Assembly (NCBI RefSeq): GCF_029784135.1
Contig: NC_073745.1
Span: forward strand, 78,741,569-78,805,568
Length of the DNA stretch: 64,000 nt
Reading direction: 5' to 3'
From: Toxorhynchites rutilus septentrionalis
Lineage: Eukaryota; Arthropoda; Insecta; Diptera; Culicidae
This document shows, piece by piece, positions 47,375 through 60,085 of this stretch. The notes below the pieces were generated by a model. The model did no database searches and was not told the origin of the DNA. It was given only the letters and a program-made list of their open reading frames with translations. The translations under genes and the position numbers were made by a program. Positions within the stretch are counted from its first letter, which is position 1, and every line of letters starts with the position of its first letter.

Positions 47375-48609
47375 TAAACTGTCCAGACGTCCCGCGTTAC
47401 GCGGGACAGTCCCGCATTTCAACGAAATGTCCCGCGTAAGATTCCGTCCCGCGAAACGTCCCGCATTTGGCAAAAGAAACGAAAATGTCCCGCGATATCA
47501 GTATATAATATTTCAATATCACAATTTGATCATGTTGATTTTCTTAAATGGATAAACCTCAAAAAAAACTTTTATTTGGCAGACTGTTCAAGAGCGCTTC
47601 TAATGCAGTCAAAGATTAATACGTTGAGCTGGTTTCATCGCATCGACATTGGGCTTTTTGTTTAGAGAGTGTCAACTGGAAGCGACAGCAACAAAATTGG
47701 AAAATTATGAAAGTCCCCTATTGATCCGCAGGGACCAACGTGAATCAGACGAAAAGTTCAGCTTTGGTCCGCTAGCTCGGTCAGGGCTTAACGTTTGCAA
47801 TAAGCCGGAAGAACTAGTGTATACTCGATAGGAAAAGGCAGAGTTGTTCGATGAAGTATCGTAAATGAAGCGCTGGGCGGTCTTACGGAAGTTGACCGAA
47901 ACCTGAACCATGGCCGATGAAAATATGTATATCGGCGTGTTATTTTACCTTTTCGTGGCTTTGGTGGTCGTCTGTCTCTCTATTTTGGCCTTTCGCCCAA
48001 AAGTTTTCTATCAGGCTAAGCTGGGAAATGTTGGGAAGGTTGGTGGTCTTCGCGACAATGTTTATCCCCAACCGATCCATCCTCCAGTGATCTTTTGGCA
48101 TAATGGGCTGATCCCAGATTCGGCATAAAGACCACATCACCTTCCCAACTCCGGCAAGCACTTCGTACAATATATCTCCCCGTGCACCGTGCTGCTGCGA
48201 ATCAACATCCTTGAAGACTTAATAAACGAAAGATTTAAAGAAAATTTGTTCCTATAAATTATCTTTCATCGCCATCCGAAATAAGTCTTTTTTTTTTGAA
48301 TGCATACGTTAACGTTAAAATCGATTAAAAATGAATTGGAATTTTCGAGCATTCCATTCGATAATTCGAAGAAAATTGTAGAATTTGAATCGTACTTGCC
48401 AGGCGTAGATGCTCTGATTGAGCGAGTGATTTTCGGGCGCAAACAAAATCTAAACCACCGAAAAATCACAACTGAGTGCCGATACTCAGAAAAAAATAAT
48501 ACTGATCAGTTTAGAATCGCTAAACTATGGTTTATGTTCACATAACGTATATACATAACGTTTTGTTTTTTGTGTCCCGCGTTAGACCTCTGACCATCTG
48601 GTCACTTTA
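47375..48609. mobile_element. hAT-like non-autonomous element, copy 2
   Basis: The 8 bp duplication GCGAAAAC/GCGAAAGC (one mismatch) flanks ends TAAACTGTCCAGA and TCTGGTCACTTTA. It is inverted relative to copy 1 and splits the LINE frame between HAF and AINSSVRQG. The body has the same IENFWAKGQ relic. Confidence 0.8.
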
Positions 48610-49044
48610 GCGAAAGCGTGTGTTCGAAAACCATTGAATAAAACTCTAGAGTCAGCGTATTTATATAACCTTTTTAGACAATCAATAAACATAATTGGAA
48701 ATTGGAATTTTTCTAGAATAGCCCACAAAAAATCGTGATCATCTCTATCAAAGGCTTTTTCCAGATCCATACTAAGAAGAACTCCTTTGAAATGACGTGT
48801 TTGTTGTGCTTTTAACAGTGTATTCCGAAGAGTGCGCAGATTGTCAATACAGGATCGATCATCTAGGCAGGCTGATTGACCCGGGCCGATGAGCACACTC
48901 AGTAAGGGCTGTAACCTGACCCACAAAATTTTTATGAACAGCTTATAATCTGTATTGAGCATGCTGATCGGTCGCCGGTTATTCAAATCATGCTCATCAC
49001 CTCTTTTAGGTATCAATGTTATTATTTCAGACGGAAAGGAGTGT

Positions 49045-49358
49045 TAGGTTCTAAATCAAATATTCGCAGAAATCAGCAATACTCTAGTTAAGTAGTTCTA
49101 GTGAAATACTACCGTATTACAGCCCCTCACTGGCTAACCAATATTCTGACACCTATGACCACCTTTTTCCGCTTTACTGTCAAAGTATAATCAGTTTCCG
49201 CTTAACTATCGTTAACAAAAGTTGGAATAAAGATAGCTCCAGTTTATTTCCCACGTTATAGTTTTACCAACTTTTTATTATCCCGAACTATTTAACGCGT
49301 CACGCGTAGTTAGAGTGCTATAGTGTATAGCAGAAATAAACAGAGGAAGAATTCACAT
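49045..49358. mobile_element. 314 bp insertion in the LINE, possible solo LTR
   Basis: AGTGT flanks both sides (49040-49044 and 49359-49363). Removing the insertion joins the LINE frame into GHSFPSEIITLIPKRG. An AATAAA lies near its right side. A TGT...ACA reading is also possible, so class is uncertain. Confidence 0.5.
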
Positions 49359-49689
49359 AGTGTCCTCCATATACAGTCCATTCCCCGTCAAAACCATCTG
49401 CGATCCACGTGGCGATCGCGATAAGATTTCCGCGCATTTATACGGAAAATCACCCCAGCCAGAAAGGCTTTGGAGAAACCCCGCCCCGTAAGCATTCGCA
49501 CCCATCAAGGAGCCAGGAGGATACTCTCCAAGTCGAAGGTATGAATTGAATAAATCTAGCATTTCACCTTTTATCGTTTCGAAAAAAGTGCTGTAAAATT
49601 CATAACCCAAACCATCCGGTCCCAGAGAAGACCTTTTGGATACATGCTTAACCGTTTGAGTACGGGACAAATTTTGTGAGCATATGCCA

Positions 49690-50040
49690 AAAGTCCGGAT
49701 GAGTTTGAGTATATTAAAAAAAAAAATACTACTTTACGTAGATAACTACGTTCACAAAAGATCACAGATTTTGTCACAAAAGTTGTGTTAAAGTAAAAAA
49801 AAACACATAAAAAATGGTGTTCACGGAATTTATAAACATTACCTTTTTTTTAAAAATAATGAGAAAATTATAATTATACAATTTTATTCACAATTATGAT
49901 TTGCTGGATGAGCAATAAGTGATTGAACCTATATTGATTCAATTTGTACCTCCAATATGTTCTCGAAAGACGAAATCCTACGTTAAAATGTGCCAAGTCA
50001 AAAATGTTAGCAATACGCAAAATGTTAGCAAACGGTTAAG
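49690..50040. repeat. palindrome-family debris in the LINE
   Basis: TACGTAGATAACTACGT (near 49737) and GAAAGACGAAATCCTACG (near 49970) are degenerate versions of the GACGTAG terminus. Confidence 0.4.
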
Positions 50041-50420
50041 AACGTATTCCAATTCATTTCCTTCAATTGGAGCTTTGCCATGATTCTATTTATTATTGAC
50101 ATCATATCACAACGAGTGGACTCAGAAGAAATATTAGGAAACCTAAATTTTTACGCACCGATTAGGCACCTGAGAAACCCTAACATTTTCTACATAGATT
50201 ACCGAAGAACGAATTATGCCAAATATAGTCCTATTAATCGTATGATGAGCCTCTGTAACGAGCACAGTGAAATAATTGATGTAACCATGTCAAGGTCAAT
50301 GCTCAAAGACTATTTGAATAGAATAAGATATATTTAAATTTCACTCTAATATTTGGGCAGCATATTTAGTCTACGCTGGTTTGACGAAATAAATAAATAA
50401 ATAAATAAATAAATAAAAAC
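50040..50420 (+). pseudogene. LINE 3' end fragment with TAAA tail
   Basis: The plus frame reads FYIDYRRTNYAKYSPINRMM and SLCNEHSEIIDVTMSR, like the hRTNYGxNxPINRM tail of jockey/CR1-type ORF2. It is followed by a short 3' UTR and an (AAAT)n tail at about 50385-50417. Opposite in orientation to the surrounding LINE. Confidence 0.75.
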
Positions 50421-51039
50421 TTTGTGTTAAAATCGTCTTTTGAATTAAACGGATAAATTATCCAGCCAGCTCTCTTTAGATTTTTTTTTTAGTTTTAAGT
50501 AGTATCAAGAATGTATTGGTCTACAATTCTGATTGACGACAATAAAAATAATAATAATAAATCCTCTCTGTTTTCCAAAGAAAGTGTTTTAATAATGTTC
50601 TGTGAAACATGTTGGTGATCCGTTTCATCAGTTTCATCAGTCTGTTTACTAAAAATTTGCGAAAAATTATCGTAGATACTCTTTTTTAAAATTGTGACAT
50701 CCGATGTTACTATGTCATTGATACGAAGACTGATAATTTTTGACCTTGTTGACCTTGATAAGGTTGATGAAGCCTCATACAAACTGATTTTTTCGTCTTC
50801 CACCATGTTAGATTCTTTGATGGTATGAGAGTAGAAATCTAATTTATTCTTTTCAATTGTCATCAACTTTGATTTTACTATTTTCATTTCATCCAAAACG
50901 TTTTCTCCTTCTGCTTGTTTTTGAAATAGTTCATTCAAACATTGATAGTAGAAACTTTTCTCTCTGCATATTTGCTGATGTATATTACAGCTTTCTGTTT
51001 TGAAAAATCGTTTTATGTGCTCAATTATTTGACGAATCC

Positions 51040-52344
51040 TCAAGGGTACGGTAAGAAGAAGAGAGCTCCAAGTAAATCGAAGCTCTTTGACCGGAATAAG
51101 CGGGAAATAGCTAGAAGAGCTTCGAATACCTCAAAATCGCTAATGCAACTAAGGCAATATTTGAATTTAAATGTTTCTCGGGTGACAATTCGTCAAGTTT
51201 TAGTAAAAAATCCTCACATGAAGAGGGTTCAAAAGCTCCTCATCTTATACCATCTCTCATCGGAAGACGTCTGAGTTTTGCCAAAGCTCACATGAACCGA
51301 CAGTGGGTCATGGATGTTGTGACTGATCGGTTTCGGGTTTTTCGGGGACAAAATGAATCGTAAAATCTAGAATGTTAGGAGTAATGAAAAAGCACGTTTT
51401 TATTTCTTTAGGTTAACGATACAAGTGAAGAACAAAAGAAACACAATAAAACAGGTCCCTCCGCAGGAAAAGGGTTGCGCCTATTTTACCAACAACGAAA
51501 TTGCCGTCTCTCAATAGAGACAAAGAATGTTTCCAAAATAATACATTTTGCTATATAACATAACGAAAAGTTCTTCAATGTATAGGTTATCTTCAGTGAC
51601 GAAAACAAATTCTATCTGGATGGTCCTGATGGTTTCAACGGGTACTGGCGTAATTTCCGGAAGAAGGAATAGTATTTTTCAACCACGAATTTTGGTGGAG
51701 ACTCGTGCACGGTTTGGGTGGGATTCTGTGCAACCGGATAGCTCAAGATAGCTTTCACATCATTCAAGGATTACATACATGTTCTGGAATCCTCTCTTCT
51801 ACCGTTTTGGCGTGGATATCGTCACAAAACATTCCGATATCATATCATATTTATATCAACAAGGAAACTAAGCAATGGATTAAGGACCAAAAACATAATT
51901 TTTTTTTGACTGGCCGGCTCGCTCTCCAGACTTGAGTCCTGTTGAAAATCTTAGGGGGATCCTTGTACGCAATTACGGAAACATGGCAAAAATATCGAGA
52001 AAATCGTTCAGCAGCATTTGGCAAATAGTATTCCAACACGAATTTTCCAAGTTTTTAGCCGAAATGGCAAGACTGCCAATTATTGACATGTAAATCAGCC
52101 GATCGTTTTGAGTTTTTCATTGATAATACTTATGAATTTTGAAATGGTCTTATAGCAAATGGACAGCTGAAATTACGATATTTAAGCACAATGAATAAAC
52201 TAACAACTCTTTTGAACGAAATTTACGTTAAATATACTTTATTCTAAGCATTCAACAATGTTTGAATGTATCTTGTTGAAATTCTAACTGTTTGTGTTGC
52301 AACGAAATAGAAACTGGGTGGTCTTATAGAAATTGGACAGAGTG
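51040..52344 (+). pseudogene. Tc1-type transposase relic
   Basis: Pieces in order are: HTH text GKKKRAPSKSK and LNLNVSRVTIRQVLVKNP; IIFSDENKFYLDGPDGFNGY, holding the first catalytic Asp; FGGDSCTVWVGF; and LSPVENLRG-like text at about 51930-51960. The right terminus TTGGACAGAGTG abuts TA at 52345. The left terminus is missing; the relic joins LINE sequence at about 51040. Frameshifts and stops abound. Intact proteins of this family are DD34E TA-specific transposases. Confidence 0.8.
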
Positions 52345-52479
52345 TAGTGTACGAAGCAAAGCGTAGTTTGTCGGTTAAAAAATTGATAATAAAAATAATA
52401 GTGTTAATGAATTAATGTTATGAGTAAATATTAAATTAATTTAGAAAACAAATGCTTTATCTTGTGTCAATGACAAATT

Positions 52480-52576
52480 ATTGATTTTTTTCTAATATCC
52501 GGTATCCGGCCGGATAGCAAATATTGCCCGGATAGGTTGGATATCGAATAGTTACCGGATATCCGTTTCATCTCTA
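52480..52576 (-). mobile_element. hAT-type terminus with ATCCGG repeats
   Basis: Inverted, it begins TAGAGATGAAACGGATATCC and continues with repeated ATCCGG/CCGGATA motifs, typical of hAT subterminal binding sites. The rest of the element was not recognised. Confidence 0.5.
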
Positions 52577-54069
52577 GTATGAATATATATCCTTGAATAA
52601 TTTCGAAGAATAACTAAAATGATAATTGAAACAAGTAGAGAACATAATTTTTATAATTTCTGTTCGCCTTATTTCCTAGTCAACGATCACAGAATGCGCT
52701 TTCCTAAAAGGACTGTAAAACTCAGAAAAATCGAAACATCTGTGTAATACCGATCGTTGAACATCTTGTCGATGGGGCACATCCAGTCGACCATTTCGTC
52801 CCGAAAACTTATGTTCAATTATCACTTCCAACCGACCCCTTTTTAACGCCGCTCGGGGTGTAAAAATAGAACAATTCCCTAAACATACCAACGAAAAATT
52901 AGAAAAGGAAGAAGCTCAAAAAAAACAATCAACATCATCGTTTTATTGGGAAACATTCTCTCTCATTTGTCAACCCCGGTTTGGCCACCGCCAACGACGA
53001 AGCGCACCCAAAAGTCAACAGCTTTGTTTGCGGTTGGTCATAAACCTCCCTTTGGTTGATTCTGTTTTTTTTTTTCTCTCTCCCAATTTTGGAGGAGGAA
53101 AACGGCACTAAACCCTAATAAAATATGTCTTCCAGCGAACAATAATCTATGTGATCGAACGACGACGACGCTTTGAAAGGCTTTGAAGTTCGATGCCGCA
53201 GTACAAATGAACGACAGTTTTCCGACCGAGAGCGACAGAAAGATCAAAGGGCCGCCAGTGGACCACCGCCGCCGCAGCCGCCGCTTCTGATAAGAAGCTC
53301 ATTAATGTTGCGCCCTAGCGCAACGGAATGGACACATCGAATATCGATCGCCCCTATTGGGTGCACCGCATAGATGCACTCATACACTCCTGCACGCGAA
53401 GTGTGCAAGAGATGAACCCAGGGCCAAGCCCTGCGTGGACCGAACGGACCAATCGCGCAAGCGAATGCCAAAGCGTTGATCGAGTTCGTCGATCCGTTCG
53501 GCTGTGTGCGAACATGATCGGCTTTCGGCTGCGAAGAAGCAAAGGGAGAAAAAAAGATTGGGCAATGGGCGTGGCCTCTGGGATGGGTTCCGTTGGTGAG
53601 AGTGCGAAAGCGTTGGGCTGAGCGAGAGGGCGCAATAGCCATAGAATGAAGAACTAAGGGAAGAGCGAAGGATGAAGCGGAAAAGCAAAGGAAAGATCAC
53701 TCGAAGTGAGCAATCCGAGTAAAGAACCTGCCGACTTGTGCATTTCAAAGTCAGTAAGGTGCTAACTTCCCTCGGAGATACATCTCGAGAGTAGCAAGAC
53801 AAAAATATAGTGAGCAAAAAAATCAAATGCGTTGAAAAAAACTATATACACACATCGTTTGTTTGTTTATTCTGTGGAGAAGTTTTTATTTGTGTTTTTT
53901 TTTCTGTCGATATCTGTGCCCCCGAAGAATAGTGAAGAATTGATCGCGCGGAATATCTCACCTGAGAGGTTGATGAATATTTTGGAACAGACTTTCAGTG
54001 AACGCAAAGTGTGAAAGCACAATCTAGAAGTGAATCACAAAGTGACTACTTATTGACGAAGTGAATACA
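52577..54069 (+). promoter_or_regulatory. gsb: gsb upstream region and 5' leader
   Basis: GC-rich and repeat-poor from about 52.9 kb. Candidate start-site motifs are TCAGT at 53751, TATATA at 53844 and TCAGTG at 53995. None can be chosen without transcript data. Frames on both strands here overlap heavily and look like composition artefacts. Confidence 0.45.
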
Positions 54070-57000
54070 ATGGCAGTTGCAAGTTTGAACATGTCGCCGA
54101 TCTTCTCCGGATATCCATTCCAAGGTAGGTTCACCCACGAATCTTCGCGATCAGCGTTGTTTTAGGTCGACCGACGGTCGGCTGCGACTTGTTTGTGTGC
54201 GCTGTGAGCAACAGTTGGTGGGTACCACCATATGGTGATCACCATCACCATCAGTTATCGCTTCTGACACCATAAATCATAGCGATCCCAAAGCTCGGAG
54301 GCGAGAATTTCGAGATATCCTGACGCGAAGCCGGGATCAAAAAGGGGCGTTGGATGGGAAAGTTGCCCGATCATGAATAAAATTTTCTTCTATTTTCTCC
54401 TGCGATCGGCGGCGGCTTGGAAATTAATTGTAACAGAAGGCCGCATATCAAACGGTGGAAGCCGACGGCGGATCGTCCCGGGCTAACAAGATTAATGGTT
54501 GTAAATATTTTATTGTTTGGTTTTTTTTCTGTTCGGGCGCTGGGAAATGAGCTCTCGGCTCTACGGCCTGTTCTGCTCGGGTATTGTTTGGAAGAGGATT
54601 AAGTTGAGCATACGCAGTCTACGAGATATACGAGAGGGCCAGATCCTATCGGGTGTTGAAGTGCATGTAGATCGGGGATTAAGATAAGCTTATTACGTGG
54701 TGAGAGCGGATTTGCCGAATGTGCAATTTTGCGTGGATTGTTTTCGTGTTGGTTGCGGACTTCAACCCGACCGGAGGGAAGCGGTGAATAATTTCGACAA
54801 AAAGACATTAAAATTTTGAAGATTCATCGGAACCAGTTTCAGGCGTCGTTCTCGATCACCGAGATCGTATCCCTGTATTCACGTTGGGAGAATCTTCGAG
54901 AGCAGCCGCAGCATCGGCAGCGCTTCCCAGACACTTTGGCGCGCACTTCGTCGGATCGTTCCGTCGCAAAGAAGGGCTTCGCGCGCACATATTTCATTAC
55001 AAAATTTGTTCGCTTGCCGGCTTGGCCATGGGGCCTTGGGTTTCCCTCCCACCATATCATCGCGAGCTCGCCGCGCAATGGGCGGCAAATTGCCTTTGAT
55101 CTTATTTTCAGTAATTCCTGTTTTCAACAATAACACACCACCGATGATCTCCGTTGGCGAGAGACGATGAGAGTGGTCTGGGATCGAGGTATCCCGCGTG
55201 CGAGATGCCATAATGATAATGTAATGGTATTGGAAATATTTTATTACCTCTCCGAGGTACGGCTCTTCGGGGGGTTTCTGAGCGCTGGGTTCGTGATCTT
55301 ACGGATGATGAAGTCGCGCGCTGAGAGTTTCTGAGCTGGGGCCCGACCCGAGCTCACTCTCGCTCTCGGGGGCGACCCGCAACCTCGGACTAATGTAATA
55401 ATTTATATGGATGTTTAATATATTTATAAACTAAATGATCAATTTATAAGATAAAGTACCGCCGCCAGCGGCCTAGTGAAGCGTACATTTTAATCAATTG
55501 ATCGAGTTCGAGATCCTGCGGAAGAAGGGCTCGAGCAAAATTTAATCAAATTGCCGAAATCAGACCCCGAACGGGGCGCGATCGGAACGGAGGGGCCAAA
55601 CCGGCTGGAAATTCCACGGGCCGACGTTTTATGGAACATGTGTACAAAGAGGATCATTTATCTTTTCAACACGTTCGCTTTTTCAACGCTTCGACGGCGA
55701 AGAATCTTTTCGCGGCTGCCACCACAAATTTATGGAGCTATGATGACGGCTGCTTTGAGTGCCCTATTGATCGAGTCTGATTTATAGGTCACTAATTCAG
55801 GCCCGCGATGAGTCAGCGCGCCCGCACAGGTGGTCGACGGTTCGGGCCACGACAGCTCGGAGTCCGGATCGGTCGGATCGGAGGGAACCTCGCCAATAAT
55901 TGCGCGCATTGATGGCTAATTATACAGCCCAGGCCGATGCGCACCCAAGAAGTGTTCAAGAGTTGGCATCAAATATCGTGATATAGCCACAGGGAGATCG
56001 ATCGATGGTGCCGCATCAGAAACGGCAGCAGAACGCATCATGATCGCAACGCGCGCAGAAAATCGCGGGAAAGGCGCAGACAGCACCATATAATTAGTCC
56101 TTAATATACAACGTGTAAACATGGTATTCACTGACTGTGCATTCGCTGTGTGGCTCAACCGGGAGCAAGAGTTCCCATATGGTTTGGCCGTCGCGCTTTA
56201 CCGTGACCGGGAACTCGTTACCGGCACATCTTTTAGCCCAAGTGATCGCACACATCGCCAGGTTTCCACGAAAAGTGCCAAGCTGAAGATCTCAAAACTA
56301 ATTTGGATTCTGCCCGGAAAGTTGCCCGAATGCGGATCTGCATGGCGTAGCGCTTGTTGATCCCGAACAAAAGCGAGGATCAGCTCGTGTTAAAATTTTA
56401 CGATCTTCCTCTTCTTCTTCTTCTTCCCGTCGCGAAACTCGAGAGGGCTCGAACATGGGAACTAGATAATTTCATGAGTATGTTTTCGGATTTTTGGGGG
56501 AAAACAAATTTGATATTCACGCAATGATAGATCGCCAGCGAAAATTTCACGGAATTTGAATACCATCCGGCGGCAGTGACGCGCGAGATCATCGCACCCC
56601 GACAATCTCTGAAAAACCATTAAATTCTAATTAAGCTACCACCGACTTGTTCGTCTTCTAATGGGGCGGCAGGGTGGCGGCGGCGGTGGCGGCACTGAAA
56701 CACGGCACGTATTCTGCGCAATGATAAATGATCGCCGGGATCCGCGGAACCCCAGCCGTGCGCGAATCCCGCGCCAACAGTAGCCTAATGATCGTTTCGG
56801 TATTTTGTTTCGGTCGATTTTCATTTTCGTCCCCTCCTGATTCCTTCGGTATCCACGGCCCGAGGAACGAGGGAGGCCCGATAAGTAATTAATTGTGCGA
56901 TTCGCGCGTCTAATTGAAGTGCAATCGAAGGCTCGCGAGGGATCGTCAGCCCAAGGTCGCGACTTCTTGCGTCGTTGTTGCGCGTCTGGTAGCGATGATT

Positions 57001-59269
57001 AATTGGTTGAGCTTCGACCGGGAATACTGGAATCAAACCATCTTCATTATGTCCCTTCGGCATCGAAGTCCCATTCCTCTTTTGGAATCCTTGGTATTTT
57101 AAGCCGCTCTCCGCGAGCGGTTGACAAACAACGCGCGGAATCGCGCGCGTCTCTCGTGGTGTGAATATATGTCAGAACGCGGTGTCGGATTTTAATCCAC
57201 TCGGACACCGTCTCGGACAAGAACTTCTAACCGGAGCAGTCATCAGAAGACACCACACAGAGGATGAAAATAAAAATAATTCCACCGATCCGATGATCAA
57301 AAGCGACCGCACCGGGGAAAGATCGCGAGCAAGGCGCGCGAGATTTTAATCAACATGAATCACCCCGCGTGGGCTTCCTTCTTCCTCTGTTTCTCGTCTC
57401 CGAGAGTTCGGAGAGTGAAAATAACAGAAAATTAATTTCATTTCAACCGGGCGAAAGTAACAATTTAATTTCCGCTTCTTGGATCGTTTCACAATTGATC
57501 GTTGTTCTGAATTGACTATTGGTCGCTCAAAAATCCATCCCTATTTACCCCGGCATGATCCCTTATTTCTTCTACACAATTTGAACAAAAGATTCGATCC
57601 TATTCCATATTTTATTTCTCACACGTCGAATGACATAACAAGCAGCACACGAAATCCGTCGGCAGCCCTTTGAACAAGCCGGGGACCACCCGCGCACTCA
57701 AATCTGTGAACAGGTCTCTCTAATGTCATCCTTTTTTTTTCTTTCTCCCCCACAGGTCAGGGTCGTGTGAACCAACTAGGAGGAGTGTTCATCAACGGGC
57801 GCCCTCTACCGAACCACATTCGGCTCAAAATCGTTGAGATGGCCGCGGCCGGGGTGCGACCGTGCGTGATCTCCCGCCAGCTGCGCGTGTCCCATGGATG
57901 CGTGTCGAAGATCCTGAATCGCTACCAGGAAACCGGTTCCATCAGGCCGGGTGTGATCGGTGGCTCGAAACCACGCGTTTCGACGCCCGAAATCGAGACG
58001 AGGATCGAGGAGATGCGTAAGGCCAATCCGGGCATCTTCAGCTGGGAGATTCGGGACAAGCTCATTAAGGAAGGTATCTGTGACAAAACATCGGCCCCGT
58101 CCGTAAGCTCGATCAGTCGTCTACTGCGTGGGGGACGCCCAGGTGAGGGCGAGGTTCGCGGAAACCATTCGATCAACGGCATTTTGGGTGGATCTTCGTG
58201 TGATGATGATAGCGACACCGAATCCGAGCCGGGAATTCAGCTCAAGAGGAAGCAACGTCGATCGCGGACCACGTTCAACGGCGAACAGTTGGAAGCGCTG
58301 GAGATTGCCTTCGCCAGATCTCAGTACCCGGATGTTTACACTCGCGAAGAACTTGCCCAGAAGACCAGACTCACCGAAGCTCGCGTCCAGGTGTGGTTCT
58401 CGAATCGTCGCGCTCGGCTACGTAAACACATGAATTCCCACCAGCTTGCCGCCTTTAACGCCCAGTATCCGCCACAGTATGAACAGCAGGCAGCGGCTGT
58501 CGCCGCGGCCGCTTCAGTTCCATCCGTCGCCGCCGCCACCAACTCATCCGCCGCTTTCCCATCCGCAATGCAATCCTGGAACCAAGCCTGCTATCAACCA
58601 ATGAACCAGACCTCCATCCACACACCCACCCAGACAGCCTACAACCCGCTAGCCCAGACCATGATCCACCCGACCTCAGCTACCATGAGCCCACCAACCT
58701 CTCTCAGCCCACCGACCTCCGTAAGTCCGGCGCACTCGGGACACTCGGGACAAATCCCTGCGTCCACTTCTCCCGTCCAAAACACCACCTCCGCCGCCGC
58801 CGCCAACTACAACTACTTCCCCATGCTGGACAACCACCATCACCACCACCACGCACAATCGTACGCCGCGGCCAGCACGGGTTACCCTACCAACACCATC
58901 GCTCCCACGAGCGCAGCCATCGACAACACCAGTAACCAATGGCGTTCGGCTCACTCCGCCCACCACAACAAAGCGACCACCGAATGGGACGCCTATAGGT
59001 GAGTGTCAACTAGCTAACGCCATCTCTTCCCGGAACCATCCGAGAGAACAAAACAAAAACAATTATCACCACACCAAAAAACAAAACGTGAAAACTAATC
59101 CACATTCTCTCTCCCTCTTCCTTTCTCTATCAGCTCTTTCTTCTCGAACAACGTCAACCACCACTACTCGAGTTCGGCCGCCGCCGCAGCGGCTGTCGCC
59201 GCGGAAGCCAAATCCGGATATCCCTACTTCGGCCAGCTGGGAGGACTCGATATGAGCCGCCTGCACTAG
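54070..59269 (+). CDS. gsb: Pax3/7-type paired-box homeodomain protein, gooseberry orthologue
   Basis: Exons are 54070-54124, 57756-58998 and 59134-59269. Donors are GTAGGT and GTGAGT; acceptors are CCCCCACAG and CTATCAG. The 477-residue protein starts [18 protein letters not shown], then [19 protein letters not shown]. The paired domain spans about 19-143, the octapeptide HSINGILGG 156-164, and a paired-class homeodomain 185-244 with WFSNRR and Ser50 (residue 234). Alanine-, proline- and histidine-rich tracts follow, and the C-terminus is WDAYSSFFSNN to GLDMSRLH. Family members are nuclear regulators of segment polarity and neuroblast fate. The start resembles fly gsb (MAVSALNM) more than gsb-n, as does the SFF C-terminal block; both comparisons are from memory. 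Retaining intron 2 would stop translation after residue 433. No paralogue is visible in the window. Confidence 0.93.
54125..57755 (+). other. gsb: gsb intron 1 (3.6 kb)
   Basis: GC-rich and almost free of transposons. AT-rich homeodomain-type clusters lie at 55390-55460 (TTTATA, TAAATGATCAATTT) and 56880-57010 (TAATTAATT, GATTAATTGG), plus TAATTAAGC at 56628. The acceptor has a long pyrimidine tract. It is a plausible site for autoregulatory enhancers. Confidence 0.6.
58999..59133 (+). other. gsb: gsb intron 2 (135 bp)
   Basis: GTGAGT donor and TCTATCAG acceptor with a CT-rich tract. It opens with an in-frame TGA two bases in, so an unspliced message yields a shorter protein. Confidence 0.85.
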
Positions 59270-60085
59270 ACGAATAAAACAACAAGAAGACAACAACAGC
59301 GAGCACAATAAATTAATCATAATTAACAACAGTGCGCGAGGCGTGAAGATGAAATATTATCGACAAGCTTTAGGAGAACAAAAAAACCGAGAGACAGAGA
59401 GGCTGACAGAAAGAGTGTTGCAACGCAACATACGAAATGCATAATTTATGAACGCCGCCACTCGTAGATAAATTTAACAACCGATTCGTGTTCGATGCCC
59501 CAAGGAAAAACGGGCGCTGCTTCGCGGAAGGCAATATAAAAACAACAAACAACAAAGAAAATCATAGGTAAAACAGCGGCACTTTTGCCCACGATGACGA
59601 CGACGACGCATTCACTTCCCGAAAGTATTGTGTACCTTAGCTAATTTTTATGAGCTTTTGCGCGCCCACAACTCAAAATGGGGTCGCATGTGTAAATATT
59701 TGGACTTGACTCCACACCGCTCGAACAAAGCAGCGATTAGTGGTTTTCTACAAAGATAACGCTCAGAACAGGCAGTGCGGAGCGGTGCACAATGAGAGTA
59801 AAATTTATGTTAGACTGTTAGACTAGTGGTTAAGTATGAGGGAGAGAGAGAGAAGAATACTCGTAACTATAAGTAGACGTTGAAACAAATCAAAAGGTAA
59901 TGTGCCGACGGCTGTGTACACCTTTCCAATAACCAACGAATGAATGTAGGATTTGGATTGGTGCGCAGCTCGCAGTTGGCTACCCTCACCTAGTATACTT
60001 CATCATGTTTATTGATAGGTTGAAAATAATATTTATGTCCGTAGTACAAATATATTGATTGTGGTAGGAGTTTTGAATAATAAAA
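59270..60085 (+). promoter_or_regulatory. gsb: gsb 3' UTR and polyadenylation signals
   Basis: AATAAA occurs at 59273 and 60078; the later one, followed by a T-rich region, is the likelier main site. Between them are a Brd-box AGCTTTA (59366-59372) and a Pumilio-type TGTAAATA (59691-59698), both known post-transcriptional motifs in fly mRNAs. Confidence 0.55.

Larger units (their letters stand above)
45830..51040 (-). pseudogene. degraded LINE with several nested insertions
   Basis: Read on the minus strand, pieces in order are: a pre-RT linker (51043-50495, with SLYEASS...SKIISLRIND and NFSQIFS); the RT start (SSLGPDGLGYEFY, 49670-49353); the RT core (IPKRGDEHDLNNRRPISML and SMDLEKAFDR, 49016-48620); SVRQGCPLSMALF at 47360-47230; the thumb region with LGLEDVETKSKSLF (47241-46756); and a zinc knuckle SPLCSTCGSLETLKHRI (46515-46231). 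The 3' UTR runs to about 45835. It would encode endonuclease-reverse transcriptase for target-primed retroposition. The FADD box of the RT was not found, and frameshifts plus insertions inactivate it. Order resembles L1-like or related LINEs. Confidence 0.75.

Noticed and set aside
53244..53826. Minus-strand frames of 132 and 148 residues upstream of gsb
   Set aside because: They overlap long plus-strand frames; GC-rich composition without stops explains them.
57922..58433. Alternative frames inside gsb exon 2
   Set aside because: They are shadows of the paired domain and homeodomain coding sequence.
58676..58966. Antisense frame rich in Val and Gly over gsb exon 2
   Set aside because: It is the complement of the proline- and histidine-coding tracts of gsb.
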